Part shown: piece by piece, positions 1 through 8,833 of the stretch
Layout: each line of letters begins with the position of its first letter
Position numbering within the stretch: position 1 is the first letter of the stretch
Origin: a virus
Strand: one strand, 5' to 3'
Length of the DNA stretch: 64,000 nucleotides
Virus record (IMG/VR): IMGVR_UViG_3300012950_001127
Location: 1-64,000 of that record
Notes under the pieces: generated by a model
The model's input: only the letters and a program-made list of their open reading frames with translations
Told to the model about the DNA's origin: nothing
Databases searched by the model: none
Position numbers and translations under genes: made by a program

Positions 1-33
1 AAGACGAAGATTAAGAGGTTTGCTTTGCAATGA
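1..33 (+). CDS. C-terminal end of an upstream gene (partial)
   Basis: One frame is open from the first base and stops at a TGA (31-33) that overlaps the ATG of the next gene in an ATGA arrangement. Only about ten residues are visible (ending RFALQ), so nothing can be said about function. ATGA overlaps recur through the window, which supports a real, translationally coupled upstream gene. Confidence 0.45.
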   Translation, partial: KTKIKRFALQ

Positions 34-689
34 AGAGGATTGTAATTTCAGATATACATATCGGCAGTCCTAAATATAATTACAAAGAGCTTGTTAACTT
101 TCTTAATACCGCAGAATATGATCAGCTTATTTTGGCTGGAGATATAATAGACTTTATAAAAGTACCGGCATTTTCTTATAGATTTGCAGAAATATTAAAT
201 GCAATAGACTTTTCTAAAGATATAATTTATGTAGTAGGGAATCACGACATTTCCTTTGAGGGGATGGTTGGAGCCAAAGTTGGAGCCATATCCTTTGTGG
301 ATAAATATGACTTTGAAGAGTCTGGTAGGAAATTCAGAGTAATTCATGGACACCAATTTGAAAAGGGGATGGTTAATCTTAAGTTTTTTATGAAGCTTCT
401 CTCCATTATTTATGACTACTTAGAAAGAAGATTCGATTGGGACCTGACTGGATGGTATGTTGGGTATAAAATAAAGAAGAGAAAGCTTAGAAGAATTTGG
501 GATATTTTAAAGTGGAATGATGATGTAGACGTTATTATTATGGGGCATTGTCATCACCCAGAAGCAGTTATATGGGTTGATAAGAATCAAGAAATAAAAA
601 CCTATGTTAATTGCGGAGATTGGGTTGATAATCAGTCTTGGGTTTCCATTTCAAGTGGAGTCGTTAGACTAAAAACTCAAAATGATTGA
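30..689 (+). CDS. Calcineurin-like metallophosphoesterase, LpxH/COG2908-like
   Basis: This is a 219-residue metallophosphoesterase. The family motifs appear in order: SDIHIG with Asp8 and His10, GD at 37-38, GNHD at 70-73, a central HGHQFE, and GHCHHP at 172-177. The C-terminal YVNCGDWVDN resembles the UDP-2,3-diacylglucosamine pyrophosphatase-like group (COG2908), whose members hydrolyse phosphoester or pyrophosphate bonds using two metal ions. The substrate cannot be read from sequence; a lipid A precursor, a nucleotide or a phosphoprotein are all possible. The ATG overlaps the stop of the gene upstream and lies about 11 bases after AGAGG. An AT-rich hairpin follows the gene. Confidence 0.8.
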   Translation: MKRIVISDIHIGSPKYNYKELVNFLNTAEYDQLILAGDIIDFIKVPAFSYRFAEILNAIDFSKDIIYVVGNHDISFEGMVGAKVGAISFVDKYDFEESGRKFRVIHGHQFEKGMVNLKFFMKLLSIIYDYLERRFDWDLTGWYVGYKIKKRKLRRIWDILKWNDDVDVIIMGHCHHPEAVIWVDKNQEIKTYVNCGDWVDNQSWVSISSGVVRLKTQND

Positions 690-722
690 TAATTTTAATA
701 TTGTGAGTAGTATATAGGCTGG

Positions 723-755
723 CTCAAATATATAATTAGTTATATTTGGGTTTTG
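723..755 (+). terminator. AT-rich hairpin with T-tract, possible terminator
   Basis: CAAATATA (725-732) pairs with TATATTTG (741-748), with outer C-G and T-G pairs, and the 3' arm runs into GGGTTTT. It lies between the phosphoesterase and the small membrane protein. The stem is weak because it is almost all A-T, so it could equally be an mRNA-stabilising hairpin. Confidence 0.4.
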
Positions 756-782
756 GTATTATGTTAAATATATGGAGATAAT

Positions 783-1076
783 ATGTTTGGTAAATTAAAA
801 GACTTTCTAGCAAAGCATAAGGTGTCAGTTGTTGTAGTCGGCGGTGTAGTCGTAGTTGCTACTGCGTTTGGAACGTGCTCTTTTGATCCATCAGAAGTAA
901 GTTCTGTTGAGGTTGAGGAAACTAATGGAGTAGAGACTGTCTCTGTCACTGGAGCAGCAGCAGAGGGCACTACTGTAACGACAGCAGAGGGCACTACTGT
1001 AACGACAGCAGAGGGCACTACTGGAACAGCAGCAGAAGCGACAGCAGAAGGCGCTACTGTAACGACAGCAGAGTAA
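783..1076 (+). CDS. Small membrane-anchored protein with Ala/Glu/Thr tandem repeats
   Basis: This 97-residue protein has a short basic N-terminus and one hydrophobic segment (about residues 14-33, Val-rich). A tail follows with tandem AEGTTVTT octapeptides encoded by 24-bp DNA repeats. The topology suggests an inner-membrane anchor with a low-complexity exposed tail. The FGTC near the end of the hydrophobic segment is a poor lipobox, so I favour a transmembrane anchor over a lipoprotein. GGAG sits six bases before the ATG. It lies 20 bp upstream of groEL and is probably cotranscribed with it. No family recognised. Confidence 0.7.
   Translation: MFGKLKDFLAKHKVSVVVVGGVVVVATAFGTCSFDPSEVSSVEVEETNGVETVSVTGAAAEGTTVTTAEGTTVTTAEGTTGTAAEATAEGATVTTAE
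960..1067 (+). repeat. 24-bp tandem repeat inside the small membrane protein gene
   Basis: Units of 24 bp beginning GCAGAGGGCACTACTG occur at 960-983, 984-1007 and 1008-1031 (diverged end). A 12-bp partial unit (1032-1043) and a diverged unit (1044-1067) follow. The first two are identical. The unit length is a multiple of three, so copy-number changes keep the frame. Confidence 0.9.
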
Positions 1077-1096
1077 CCCACTTAATAGGAGATGAT

Positions 1097-2704
1097 ATGG
1101 GCAAAGAGGTTAAGTTTGATTTAGATGCAAGAAATGGGCTGCAAGCCGGTCTTGATATACTGGCAAATGCAGTAAAGATTACTTTGGGTCCGAAGGGTAG
1201 ACACGCTGCAATCGAGAGACGATTTGGGGCACCTTTAGTCACAAAAGATGGTGTAACTGTAGCTAAGTCTATATCGTTAGATGGAAAATTAGAAAATATG
1301 GGTGCACAGCTTGTAAAGGCTGTGGCGTCAGCCACTAATTTCGTGGCAGGGGACGGGACCACAACGGCAACTGTTTTAGCGCAATCTATTTATACAGAGG
1401 GGGCTAAGATGGTTGCCGCTGGTCATAACCCTGTTCTCATAAAGAGGGGCATAGACAAGGCTGTAAAGGTTGTAGTAAACAAATTGCAGGATATTAGCAC
1501 CCCTGTTTCTGATGAACAAGTGATAAAAAATGTAGCAATTATATCTTCAAATAATGATATAGAATTAGGAAAAATTATTGGCGAAGTAATTTCTAATATC
1601 GGAAATGATGGAACAATATCTGTTGAAGACGCTCCCGGTACTGAAACTAATGTTCAGTATACTGAGGGGCTGACACTTGACAGAGGGTATATAACGCCTA
1701 CTTTTGCAACAAATTTGGAGAAGTTAACAGTAGAATTCGATTCGCCATATATATTATGTTATGACGGGGCTATAACTTCTTCATATGATATTTTGCCAAT
1801 GTTAGAATTAGTATCAAAAGATGGTAGGGCACTTCTTATTATTGCTAGAAATGTTGAGTCAGAGGCGTTACAGACCCTTGTTCTTAATAAGGCAAGGGGA
1901 GCTTTAAATGTTTGTGCAGTAAAGGCTCCTGGATTTGGCGATATTAGACGAGATTTGCTTGGCGATATTGCCGCAGTTTGTGGTGCAAGATTTTTTTCAG
2001 AAAATGAATTACAATCTTTAAAAGATATTTCTACAGAAGATCTTGGCGTTGCAAGGAGAGTTGTTGTGACAAGGGGGCAGACAACCATTGTTGATGGAGC
2101 GGGAACAGAAGATGCCACAGAGCTTAGAGTTAGTGGAATTAGAAACCAATTGCAAGATCCTGGGCTTCACGCTTATGAGATTGCTTCGTTAAAGCAAAGG
2201 TTAGCAACACTATCTGGCTCTATAGCGGTATTCAGAGTCGGTGGAATTTCCGAAACTGAAATGAAAGAACGAAAAGACAGAGTAGAGGATGCTATAAACG
2301 CTGTAAAAGCAGCAATAGAAGAAGGCATTGTTCCTGGTGGTGGTGCTGCGCTGCTTCATTGCGTTAAGTCTCTAAATTCCTTAAAGAATGATTCATCGCT
2401 AATAGTTGAAGAAAAGGTTGGAGTTGAAATTGTATCTAAGGCTATCAAGGCCCCATTTGTTCAGATTTTAAAAAATGCCGGAACAGACCATTATTCTTAT
2501 ATGGAAAAAATTATTAATTCCAAAGAAACGCTTAGTGGATATGATGCGTATAAAAACGAGTTTGTAAAGGATATGTTTGAGGTTGGAATAATAGACCCGG
2601 TGAAGGTCGTTAGAACTGCACTTGAAAACGCTGCATCGGCAAGTGGTACGCTGCTTACTACAGAAGTGGCCATTCATGAGCTGGATGTTTTAAGCAAAGA
2701 GTAA
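1097..2704 (+). CDS. groEL: Chaperonin GroEL, first copy
   Basis: A 535-residue group I chaperonin, close to the usual ~540. Diagnostic elements are TLGPKGR near residue 33, TKDGVTVA near 50, GDGTTTATVLA near 85, and RVEDAINAVKAA followed by EEGIVPGGG near 390-415. The aspartates matching E. coli D52, D87 and D398 are all present, so ATP binding and hydrolysis should be intact. The C-terminus lacks the Gly-Gly-Met tail. Its role would be ATP-driven folding of phage or host proteins in a ring chamber. No GroES co-chaperonin is visible in the window, so it may use the host's or one encoded elsewhere. SD TAGGAG precedes the ATG. A second, clearly different GroEL lies at 50461-52113. Confidence 0.96.
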   Translation: MGKEVKFDLDARNGLQAGLDILANAVKITLGPKGRHAAIERRFGAPLVTKDGVTVAKSISLDGKLENMGAQLVKAVASATNFVAGDGTTTATVLAQSIYTEGAKMVAAGHNPVLIKRGIDKAVKVVVNKLQDISTPVSDEQVIKNVAIISSNNDIELGKIIGEVISNIGNDGTISVEDAPGTETNVQYTEGLTLDRGYITPTFATNLEKLTVEFDSPYILCYDGAITSSYDILPMLELVSKDGRALLIIARNVESEALQTLVLNKARGALNVCAVKAPGFGDIRRDLLGDIAAVCGARFFSENELQSLKDISTEDLGVARRVVVTRGQTTIVDGAGTEDATELRVSGIRNQLQDPGLHAYEIASLKQRLATLSGSIAVFRVGGISETEMKERKDRVEDAINAVKAAIEEGIVPGGGAALLHCVKSLNSLKNDSSLIVEEKVGVEIVSKAIKAPFVQILKNAGTDHYSYMEKIINSKETLSGYDAYKNEFVKDMFEVGIIDPVKVVRTALENAASASGTLLTTEVAIHELDVLSKE

Positions 2705-2762
2705 ATAAAATTTAACTTTGTTTTCTTATCGGTTATTATTTATTGAATAGTTAAATTTTATT
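2704..2762 (+). promoter_or_regulatory. 13-bp inverted repeat enclosing a repeated intergenic motif (copy A)
   Basis: AATAAAATTTAAC (2704-2716) is perfectly complementary to GTTAAATTTTATT (2750-2762). The 33-base loop contains TTTCTTATCGGTTA (from 2722), a motif found again at 15418 and, in variant form, at 8870. It sits between groEL and the next gene, just before the SD. It could be a terminator-like hairpin, a promoter or operator, or a leader structure; the sequence alone does not decide. Confidence 0.5.
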
Positions 2763-2776
2763 CTAAGGAGAGAGGT

Positions 2777-3064
2777 ATGTCTGCTGTTCATAACCCACAA
2801 TTGGAAGTCGTAGCTTCGGAAGAAGCCGAGGCAGAAAGGATGAGTGATTCAGAGCTTTTAAATAATTTAATTGCTATGGGAGTAAATTCTTGTACTCGCA
2901 GTTACGATGCAACACAAAAAAGGCTAAAAGAAACATTTGTAGAAATGGAATTATGCAAAATTGCTCCTACTTGGGACTTGCTTAATAATGAAATTAAAAT
3001 TGAAGTGGTTAACACACATTCTGACGAATTTAAAGCGTGGATTTCTGGAGAAAGGCATGAGTGA
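2777..3064 (+). CDS. Hypothetical protein (95 aa)
   Basis: A small acidic protein, mostly predicted helix, with no recognised domain. SD AAGGAGAGAGG precedes the ATG. Its end overlaps the start of the next gene by 8 bases, suggesting translational coupling. It follows groEL after a structured intergenic region. Confidence 0.7.
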   Translation: MSAVHNPQLEVVASEEAEAERMSDSELLNNLIAMGVNSCTRSYDATQKRLKETFVEMELCKIAPTWDLLNNEIKIEVVNTHSDEFKAWISGERHE

Positions 3065-3953
3065 TGATCTGATTCTTTCTGACTTGGCGAAAAGAGGCTT
3101 GTATCATTCCGTGATTAGCTATCGCAATAACGCAACAGATGATGCCAGTTTGCTGAGAGTTGAGGTTGTACGCAATACAGATGCTTCTTTTGATATTATT
3201 AATTCTATTTTAGATCATGTAAATGATGAAGATGATTATTACAATCATTTTGATAAAAATAAATTTATAGATAATCTTTTTAAAATTGCATCAGATAAAG
3301 ATATTAATCTTTACTCTATTCCAGAATGGCGTCAAAAAATAGATCTCTTCTTATCAGCGGCGTATTTAGACAAAGAGCAGGAGGATAGCCGCTTTTCTCC
3401 GTTTTTAGAGAGCTTCTATGATAGAGCTACCTATATACTAAATGCCGCCAACATGGTTCCAGATTATGATTGGACTGACCTATTTGGCAGAATGTATGGG
3501 CTGCAAAGAAACTACAACTATACTAGGTCGGCTTTTCGGTTTGTTTTTAATAAGCTATCGGACACAAAGCCAACGTATTTTAAAGAATTTGCAAAGTCTA
3601 ATATCTTTTGGCCTATAGAAAAGAAGCCTAATTATGCAGTTAGGACCACCTTCTATCAAAAGTATATAGAATTAGGGTTTTTGGATAAGAAAACTGCTAG
3701 AAAGATTAGAAGTGACGGTAGCGAAGATGCTTCAATGTCTGGCTTAAAAGCTTTGATTGAACATGAAGAGTTATATTCAGATTACTTTGATTTGCTTTTG
3801 CAATTTTCAGATTCAAAATATGAAGGAGTCCTTATGATTTTAGCAAAGGAGCTTCCGATTCATTTGCTAACTTCTATTATGGGCACGGAGAGTAATTGGG
3901 TAAAGCAAACGATTGACAAAAGACTTAATCAAGAGGAAGAGAATAATGGATAA
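3057..3953 (+). CDS. Helical protein of unknown function, member of a three-gene set
   Basis: This 298-residue protein looks all-helical, with no recognised domain. I chose the ATG at 3057 because GGAGAAAGG precedes it directly; the frame is open further upstream, inside the previous gene. The C-terminus (proline, spacer, NWVKQTIDKRL) resembles the ends of the proteins at 11355-12092 (NNWIAKALEKRL) and 12095-13027 (HPWLARRLERKI), so these may be distant paralogues or HEAT-like helical repeat proteins. It overlaps the next gene by 8 bases. Confidence 0.7.
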   Translation: MSDDLILSDLAKRGLYHSVISYRNNATDDASLLRVEVVRNTDASFDIINSILDHVNDEDDYYNHFDKNKFIDNLFKIASDKDINLYSIPEWRQKIDLFLSAAYLDKEQEDSRFSPFLESFYDRATYILNAANMVPDYDWTDLFGRMYGLQRNYNYTRSAFRFVFNKLSDTKPTYFKEFAKSNIFWPIEKKPNYAVRTTFYQKYIELGFLDKKTARKIRSDGSEDASMSGLKALIEHEELYSDYFDLLLQFSDSKYEGVLMILAKELPIHLLTSIMGTESNWVKQTIDKRLNQEEENNG

Positions 3954-4215
3954 TTTTGTTTGGCTGGAAGAGCCGGTTCATAAGAATGTTTTTAAAAAGT
4001 TTAAGTTTTACGAGGATGATGCTATTCTGGAGGCACTGAAACTCAGCTTCGATGGATCTATTATGGCGGTGAGCAGAGATAAGGTAGAGTCTCATTATAA
4101 AGACCAAGAGGTTAAAATGATGAAGCTTGGCTTTAAGCCCTATCCTAAAAAGTTTGACGTTTCTGATGAAGAAAGTTTTTATAGATGCTTATCTCATTAT
4201 ATTGATTTAGAATAA
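3946..4215 (+). CDS. Hypothetical protein (89 aa)
   Basis: Small mixed-charge protein with aromatic residues, no recognised family. The start at 3946 is set by AGAGGAAG just upstream; the frame extends a little further 5' without an SD. It is the last gene before a strong rho-independent terminator, so it likely ends the transcription unit containing groEL. Confidence 0.65.
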   Translation: MDNFVWLEEPVHKNVFKKFKFYEDDAILEALKLSFDGSIMAVSRDKVESHYKDQEVKMMKLGFKPYPKKFDVSDEESFYRCLSHYIDLE

Positions 4216-4232
4216 ACAAATTTAATTTGTTA

Positions 4233-4263
4233 AAAACCCGGCCAAAAGGTCGGGTTTTTTTTA
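4233..4263 (+). terminator. Rho-independent terminator
   Basis: AACCCGGCC, a loop of AAAA, then GGTCGGGTT form a stem with one G-U pair, followed directly by an uninterrupted run of T. It lies 18 bases after the stop of the preceding gene and is one of the clearest terminators in the window. Confidence 0.9.
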
Positions 4264-4304
4264 TGCTAATAATGAGTGTTACTTGTGAAGCAAAAAGGTA
4301 TATA

Positions 4305-4730
4305 ATGTCATACTCAATATATAAAAAAGCAGGCCTTGAAGATACAGGCCAGATGGATTCCAAAACGGGGTTGCCTATTCGTGTTTCTACAACAGTAAGA
4401 AAGAAGTATAGAAAATATTGGTCTGGTCAAGAGTTGGGGGCTGGATCATATAGTAGGATGAATTGGGCTTCTCTTGAAAATGATTCTTTAAATAAAATTG
4501 TAGCCCAAGATTTTGACAACAGTGCCGATGGAGTTGTTCATCATTTTAAATCAAATAAGCCGTCTGCCAATGACAATCCGGAATGGATAGAGATAAGAAT
4601 AGTTAGAAGCTATGGAGGCGGAATGAAGATGCCATTTAATATATTTTTATCTGTTATTAGAGATAGCTCTGTAGATATAATTACAGTTACGACAGCTTAT
4701 CGGAAGCCTGGAAAGCCAAGGTTGCTTTGA
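4305..4730 (+). CDS. Hypothetical protein (141 aa)
   Basis: I chose the ATG at 4305 because AAAAGG lies six bases upstream and because earlier in-frame starts fall in or right after the terminator. The protein has a basic N-terminal half and a beta-rich C-terminal half (IEIRIVRSYGGG, DIITVTTAY). No recognised domain. A free-standing promoter would have to lie within about 40 bases, unless transcription reads through the terminator. Confidence 0.65.
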   Translation: MSYSIYKKAGLEDTGQMDSKTGLPIRVSTTVRKKYRKYWSGQELGAGSYSRMNWASLENDSLNKIVAQDFDNSADGVVHHFKSNKPSANDNPEWIEIRIVRSYGGGMKMPFNIFLSVIRDSSVDIITVTTAYRKPGKPRLL

Positions 4731-4798
4731 TTTAAAAAAGATCTATTGGTATTAATATATTAATTAAATATTTATAGATAACATTTTGTTATAGGATT

Positions 4799-5893
4799 AT
4801 GATGTTAAACAAGACTGCACAACCAACTAATTGGCCATTGATAGTATCTGGAATTAGAGGTATTTCAAACTTACCTCAAAATGTCAGACAAATGATTGAT
4901 TCTAACTCTTTTGCTTTTCCGCAATCTTGTCCCGATAAACCAGGGGCTATTGCCTATGTATCTACAGAAGATTTGAATAATGATGGCAATATAGATATTA
5001 TTAATATTGTAGTGCCTGCATTTAATACGGCTTTAAAGCCTGAGCGTTTAACTGGGTTAGACAAAGCAAGTGATGAATATAAAGATATAATGTCTCAAAT
5101 TGCAAGCGTTCTTGTTCATGAGGCAGCACATATTGATGATTATACTCAAGATAGTGGATTTTTAGGAGGCGAGGGAGTTGCCGAGGCCGCAGAAAGAACC
5201 TTTGAGCCTATTTTTGCAAGCAATAACTTATCTATTAATAATAAGGATAAAAATATGATTAATGATTTAATTAAATTAGCCAATCACTTTGATAATATTG
5301 GCGAACAAAGACTAGCGAATTTTGCAGATTCTTTAATTAAAAGTGCTGGAACCGAAGAGGTTGTAAGCAAGATTCAAGATCTGCTGAATGAAAATTTTGG
5401 AGCAACCCTGAGTGTTGATGGTCAGTGGGGCCCTAACACAGAGGCTGCATTTAGTGAAGCTTTGAGCGGAAGAACTGCGCCTAATCCAGCAGAAGCCTTA
5501 AGTATGTTACAGGCAGCCCTTCCGTCAGGCACTCCTATTGAGTTTCTGCCAGAGACGAACTTAGAGTTCGGCATGAATGAAGGTTCTTTTTTAACTGCTC
5601 GCAAGCCAACTGATTTTGAAGTACCCGAAGGAGTTAGGCTATCTGCTCAAAGAATAAATCAAATGTATAATGATATAGGTGAGATATATAATAATGCGGT
5701 ACAAATGGTAGTGGCTGCTAGCGAATCAGCTTATGGAGAAAAAGGGGTGCCTTATCCTCAGTTGCAGGTTCAGATGGCACTAAAAGAAGAGGGTATGCAA
5801 GATGATGCAGTTGCAGCTGTTGACGCATTAGCGTCAGGGAAAACTGCTATTGCTTTTTATAGAAATGAACGATTGAGGAAACTAGGATACTGA
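4799..5893 (+). CDS. Virion-like protein with HEAAH metalloprotease motif and peptidoglycan-binding-like domain
   Basis: A 364-residue protein in three parts. The N-terminal domain carries VLVHEAAHIDDY near residue 103, an HExxH zinc site, followed by EGVAEAAE, which could supply a third ligand. From about residue 152 comes a helical module (DLIKLANHFDNIG through DSLIKSAG) shared with other proteins here. Then IQDLLN and DGQWGPNTEAAF near 195-220 match the peptidoglycan-binding type 1 fold. The N-terminus also has NKTAQ. I infer a virion-associated or lytic cell-wall enzyme; enzymatic activity is not proven. Starts at 4799 or 4802 (ATGATG) are both possible, the second better spaced from AGGA. 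Confidence 0.65.
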   Translation: MMLNKTAQPTNWPLIVSGIRGISNLPQNVRQMIDSNSFAFPQSCPDKPGAIAYVSTEDLNNDGNIDIINIVVPAFNTALKPERLTGLDKASDEYKDIMSQIASVLVHEAAHIDDYTQDSGFLGGEGVAEAAERTFEPIFASNNLSINNKDKNMINDLIKLANHFDNIGEQRLANFADSLIKSAGTEEVVSKIQDLLNENFGATLSVDGQWGPNTEAAFSEALSGRTAPNPAEALSMLQAALPSGTPIEFLPETNLEFGMNEGSFLTARKPTDFEVPEGVRLSAQRINQMYNDIGEIYNNAVQMVVAASESAYGEKGVPYPQLQVQMALKEEGMQDDAVAAVDALASGKTAIAFYRNERLRKLGY

Positions 5894-6005
5894 GAGTATT
5901 TATAAAATTGTGAATACTACTAATATTAAAATTGATAATGATCTTTACAGATCGGTGCTTATTTTTTAACTTTGAATTTAATTAAGGAAATACAGGAGAA
6001 TTAAG

Positions 6006-6998
6006 ATGACAAATAGACGTAATGGGTTGAGCAATGATTTGGTTAAGTTAGCAAATCATTTAGACAACATAGGCCACAATGATCTGGCTAACAGAATTGA
6101 TCATATTATAAGCAAGGAAGCGGGCGCTTGGGACGACGCCTGGAGCGCGGCTAAGAGCGTTGCAAACAATACTTATGAAAATGCTGCTGAAGGCATGTCT
6201 GACGCATGGGAAGGAGCTAAGGATCTTGGCTCTGGAGCATATGAAATAGTGCAGTCTCCACTTGGCGCAGCTTGGGATGTTGCTCAGGGCGCTGGAAATC
6301 TCGGCTCTGCCGCATTAAACGCTTTAACTGGCGACTTTGATGATGCAGGAAGAGATCTTGGTGATGCCTGGGATCAAGTTGGCGACATTGGCGGTGAGAT
6401 ATCCGACTTTGGTGGCGGCGCTTGGGACGCAGCAAAGGGCGTAGGAAATCTTGGTTGGGGTGCCGCACAAGTTGCAGCAGCACCATTCACAGGAGCCGGT
6501 GAAGCAGCATATGACGGAGCAAGCAACTGGTTTAGCGGCAAGTTGGACGATATAGTTCAGTCTAGACTTCCTACTGACCATGTTACACATCCAGAATTAC
6601 AAACATCTCAGACACAGCAGGATGAAGCAACAGCAGCAGCAACAGGTCCAGCGGCTAATCTTGCTCCTAAAGCAAAAAGAAGTTGGGGAGAGGAATACTA
6701 TCCAGCAGCTTCTGATGATGCAAATGTAAGAGCTATTCAGGCAGCTTTGGGTGTAACACCTGACGGACAATTTGGAGAGGATACTATGGGCGCTTGGAAT
6801 CAACAGATGGGGAATGTGGGTATGCCTGCGACTTCTGCTGAAGCGTTGGCCGCTGTTGGCGCTCTAGCTAATGATCATGTAACTGCACGTTACAGAAGAA
6901 ATGGTCTTCGCAAGTCTGCAGGATTGACGGTTCAGGACAAGATTGATCTCTTGGCCAGACAGTTCACTTCTGGTGTGCCATCTAATGTAAGGAGATAG
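6006..6998 (+). CDS. Ala/Gly/Asp-rich virion-like protein with peptidoglycan-binding-like domain
   Basis: A 330-residue protein. It opens with the shared helical module (DLVKLANHLDNIG through SKEAG, about residues 10-39). A long Ala/Gly/Trp/Asp-rich amphipathic region with repeated AWD and GAAWD elements follows (about 40-180). A peptidoglycan-binding-like domain (VRAIQAALGVTPDGQFGEDT, about 235-260) precedes a C-terminal YRRNGLRKSAG. The central repeats resemble pore-forming or tail-tip amphipathic helices, but that is inference. SD ACAGGAG is eight bases before the ATG. It directly precedes another protein of the same class, only two bases downstream. Confidence 0.65.
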   Translation: MTNRRNGLSNDLVKLANHLDNIGHNDLANRIDHIISKEAGAWDDAWSAAKSVANNTYENAAEGMSDAWEGAKDLGSGAYEIVQSPLGAAWDVAQGAGNLGSAALNALTGDFDDAGRDLGDAWDQVGDIGGEISDFGGGAWDAAKGVGNLGWGAAQVAAAPFTGAGEAAYDGASNWFSGKLDDIVQSRLPTDHVTHPELQTSQTQQDEATAAATGPAANLAPKAKRSWGEEYYPAASDDANVRAIQAALGVTPDGQFGEDTMGAWNQQMGNVGMPATSAEALAAVGALANDHVTARYRRNGLRKSAGLTVQDKIDLLARQFTSGVPSNVRR

Positions 6999-7000
6999 GA

Positions 7001-8833
7001 ATGAAGGGCTTACCGCCCAACATTCCCATCTCTCTTCTGATTCCAGAATATGAAGATGGTCCTGTTCTTAAACCTCCGAATCCAAACATTCAAGGGGCTA
7101 TGTATAGTCCCGCTGAAATAGAGGACGACGAGGCGGAACCGGGCAAAAACTTAACAAAATTAAATTATAAGCGTGAGATCGAGAAAAGAGCACTGGGTTT
7201 GACGGGCGTACCTTTTGGGAGCCCGCCCGGTGCTCAACCTCGCTCTGAAGGGTTAGGTCCGCTAGATGAAAGTGACTTTGAAACTCACTCTTTCGGCGGG
7301 CCTTCTTCTATTGATTCTGAGGAGTCTTGGCCTCCAGGGAATATAGAGAGAAGAGACACAGGCAAAACTATTAATAATCCAGCTAAAACTGAACCAGATA
7401 GTTTTTTAAACTCTCTGGATACTGACAAATTAACTAGAACCAGAGAACCGAGGGCGATTGAAGCAATGAGCACCGAAACAAAAGAATTATTAAAATTATC
7501 AGAAGCATTGAGCAGAAGTGGGCACAGAGCTCAGGCTAATGTGGTATATACTTTAACTAAAATGGCAGGTATGGGTGATTTAGTAAACGCCGCAATAGGC
7601 GCAGGGGAAGCTTTTCTGAACAAGGTGAAAGAAGTATCTGCTATGGGGACTAACTGGGGTGATGGCGATGATGATGAGGTAGAGTTGCCTAGATTTGTGG
7701 CATGGTTCCAACCTTGGATACAAGGAAAGATTCAAGGTATTGGCAATAAGACTGAAGGTTGGGCCAGAGTAGATTTGGTGCTTATAGCCTCTAAGCTCAC
7801 AGAGATTATTGCTGATGATCCAGATCATCAAGAAGAATTTATGAATTTAGTAAAGCCTAGTTTAAATGATTTTTCGGCAAAAATGGCGGCAATTGTAACC
7901 GCTAATCAGCCCGCACAACCAAAGCGTAGCAGAAGCGGTCGTTCTGCGGCTGGCGGTGGAGGCTTTGCTTATCCTGCTTCTGATTGTGTAAAACAAATTC
8001 AAGGCATTTTAGGCGTTACGGTAGATGGAAAGTTTGGACCAAACACAAAGGCTGCTTGGGCGGCCAAAACTAGTGCTGTCGCACTTCCGGCAACATGTGC
8101 TTTAGCGCTGGCCGCATTACAGCAAGGTGATTCGGGCGCAACCGGAGGTTCTGTCGCAGGAACAGAGGTTGATACTCAACTTCTAATTAAGTATTTAGCT
8201 TATCCGAATTCTCTTGTGCATAGAGCGGCTCAATTAGTCCCGACTTATCAGGCGGCATCACTGACTGTTTTAGAAAAAGGAGCACTTAGCTGTGAAGATG
8301 CAGCAAAAGTTGTTGCCAGCAGTATGCGCAGCTCTGTAGAGAAAGCTTTTGGAGAAGACGTAGAAGCAAATGCTAGGCTGGTTGATACTTTGAGTATAAT
8401 GCCTCTATGTTCCCCAGAGGATATAGCTGGCTCTGGCAAGACAACAGAGCAAGAAGGAAACTTAGTATTGTATCAGGGGCCAATAAGATCACCTGTAGCT
8501 TCAAATGAATCTATGCACTCAATAGGGTTGGCAAAGAGGCAGGTAGATGGAGATGGTGACGGCGAACCTGATTATGAAGATTTGGTTCCAGTGTTTATTC
8601 ATGGTAGCCAGATATTGCCTATCGAAATGAGGCCGTCCGTTTATCCGGGACACAAGCCTTACTTGACTGCAAGAGAGCAAAGGGCGTTGGCCTCAAATGA
8701 TGGAACGGGAATAGGCGGGAGATTTTTAGGAATACCTCTGCCGGGAGAAAAGGCTAGAAGCGCAAGGAATAGAAGAAGAGAGCTTAAAGATATGCGACAA
8801 GCCATTAGACAGCAAAGGCGGGCACGGCGGTAG
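7001..8833 (+). CDS. Large virion-like protein with peptidoglycan-binding-like domain
   Basis: A 610-residue protein. The proline-rich, acidic N-terminal third looks disordered. A diverged copy of the shared helical module follows (ELLKLSEALSRSG through TLTKMAG, about residues 162-190). Around 325-350 lies VKQIQGILGVTVDGKFGPNT, the peptidoglycan-binding type 1 signature. Later, DGDGDGEPDYEDL looks like a Ca-binding Asp loop, and the C-terminus is very basic (RRELKDMRQ and ending RRARR). I infer a structural or lytic virion component. It is the third consecutive gene with this domain. The start has an SD in GGAGATAGGA, overlapping the previous stop region. Confidence 0.65.
   Translation: MKGLPPNIPISLLIPEYEDGPVLKPPNPNIQGAMYSPAEIEDDEAEPGKNLTKLNYKREIEKRALGLTGVPFGSPPGAQPRSEGLGPLDESDFETHSFGGPSSIDSEESWPPGNIERRDTGKTINNPAKTEPDSFLNSLDTDKLTRTREPRAIEAMSTETKELLKLSEALSRSGHRAQANVVYTLTKMAGMGDLVNAAIGAGEAFLNKVKEVSAMGTNWGDGDDDEVELPRFVAWFQPWIQGKIQGIGNKTEGWARVDLVLIASKLTEIIADDPDHQEEFMNLVKPSLNDFSAKMAAIVTANQPAQPKRSRSGRSAAGGGGFAYPASDCVKQIQGILGVTVDGKFGPNTKAAWAAKTSAVALPATCALALAALQQGDSGATGGSVAGTEVDTQLLIKYLAYPNSLVHRAAQLVPTYQAASLTVLEKGALSCEDAAKVVASSMRSSVEKAFGEDVEANARLVDTLSIMPLCSPEDIAGSGKTTEQEGNLVLYQGPIRSPVASNESMHSIGLAKRQVDGDGDGEPDYEDLVPVFIHGSQILPIEMRPSVYPGHKPYLTAREQRALASNDGTGIGGRFLGIPLPGEKARSARNRRRELKDMRQAIRQQRRARR

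Noticed and set aside
960-1067. Short regular repeats that could look like a CRISPR array
   Set aside because: There are no unique spacers. The units are directly tandem, coding, and in frame.
764-1081. Long antisense open frame over the small membrane protein
   Set aside because: It is a mirror of the 24-bp repeats, which stay open in several frames, and it has no SD or independent context.
2961-3064. Possible frameshift joining the 95-aa protein and the following gene
   Set aside because: The second gene has its own SD and ATG at 3057. An 8-base overlap is common here, and no slippery site was seen.
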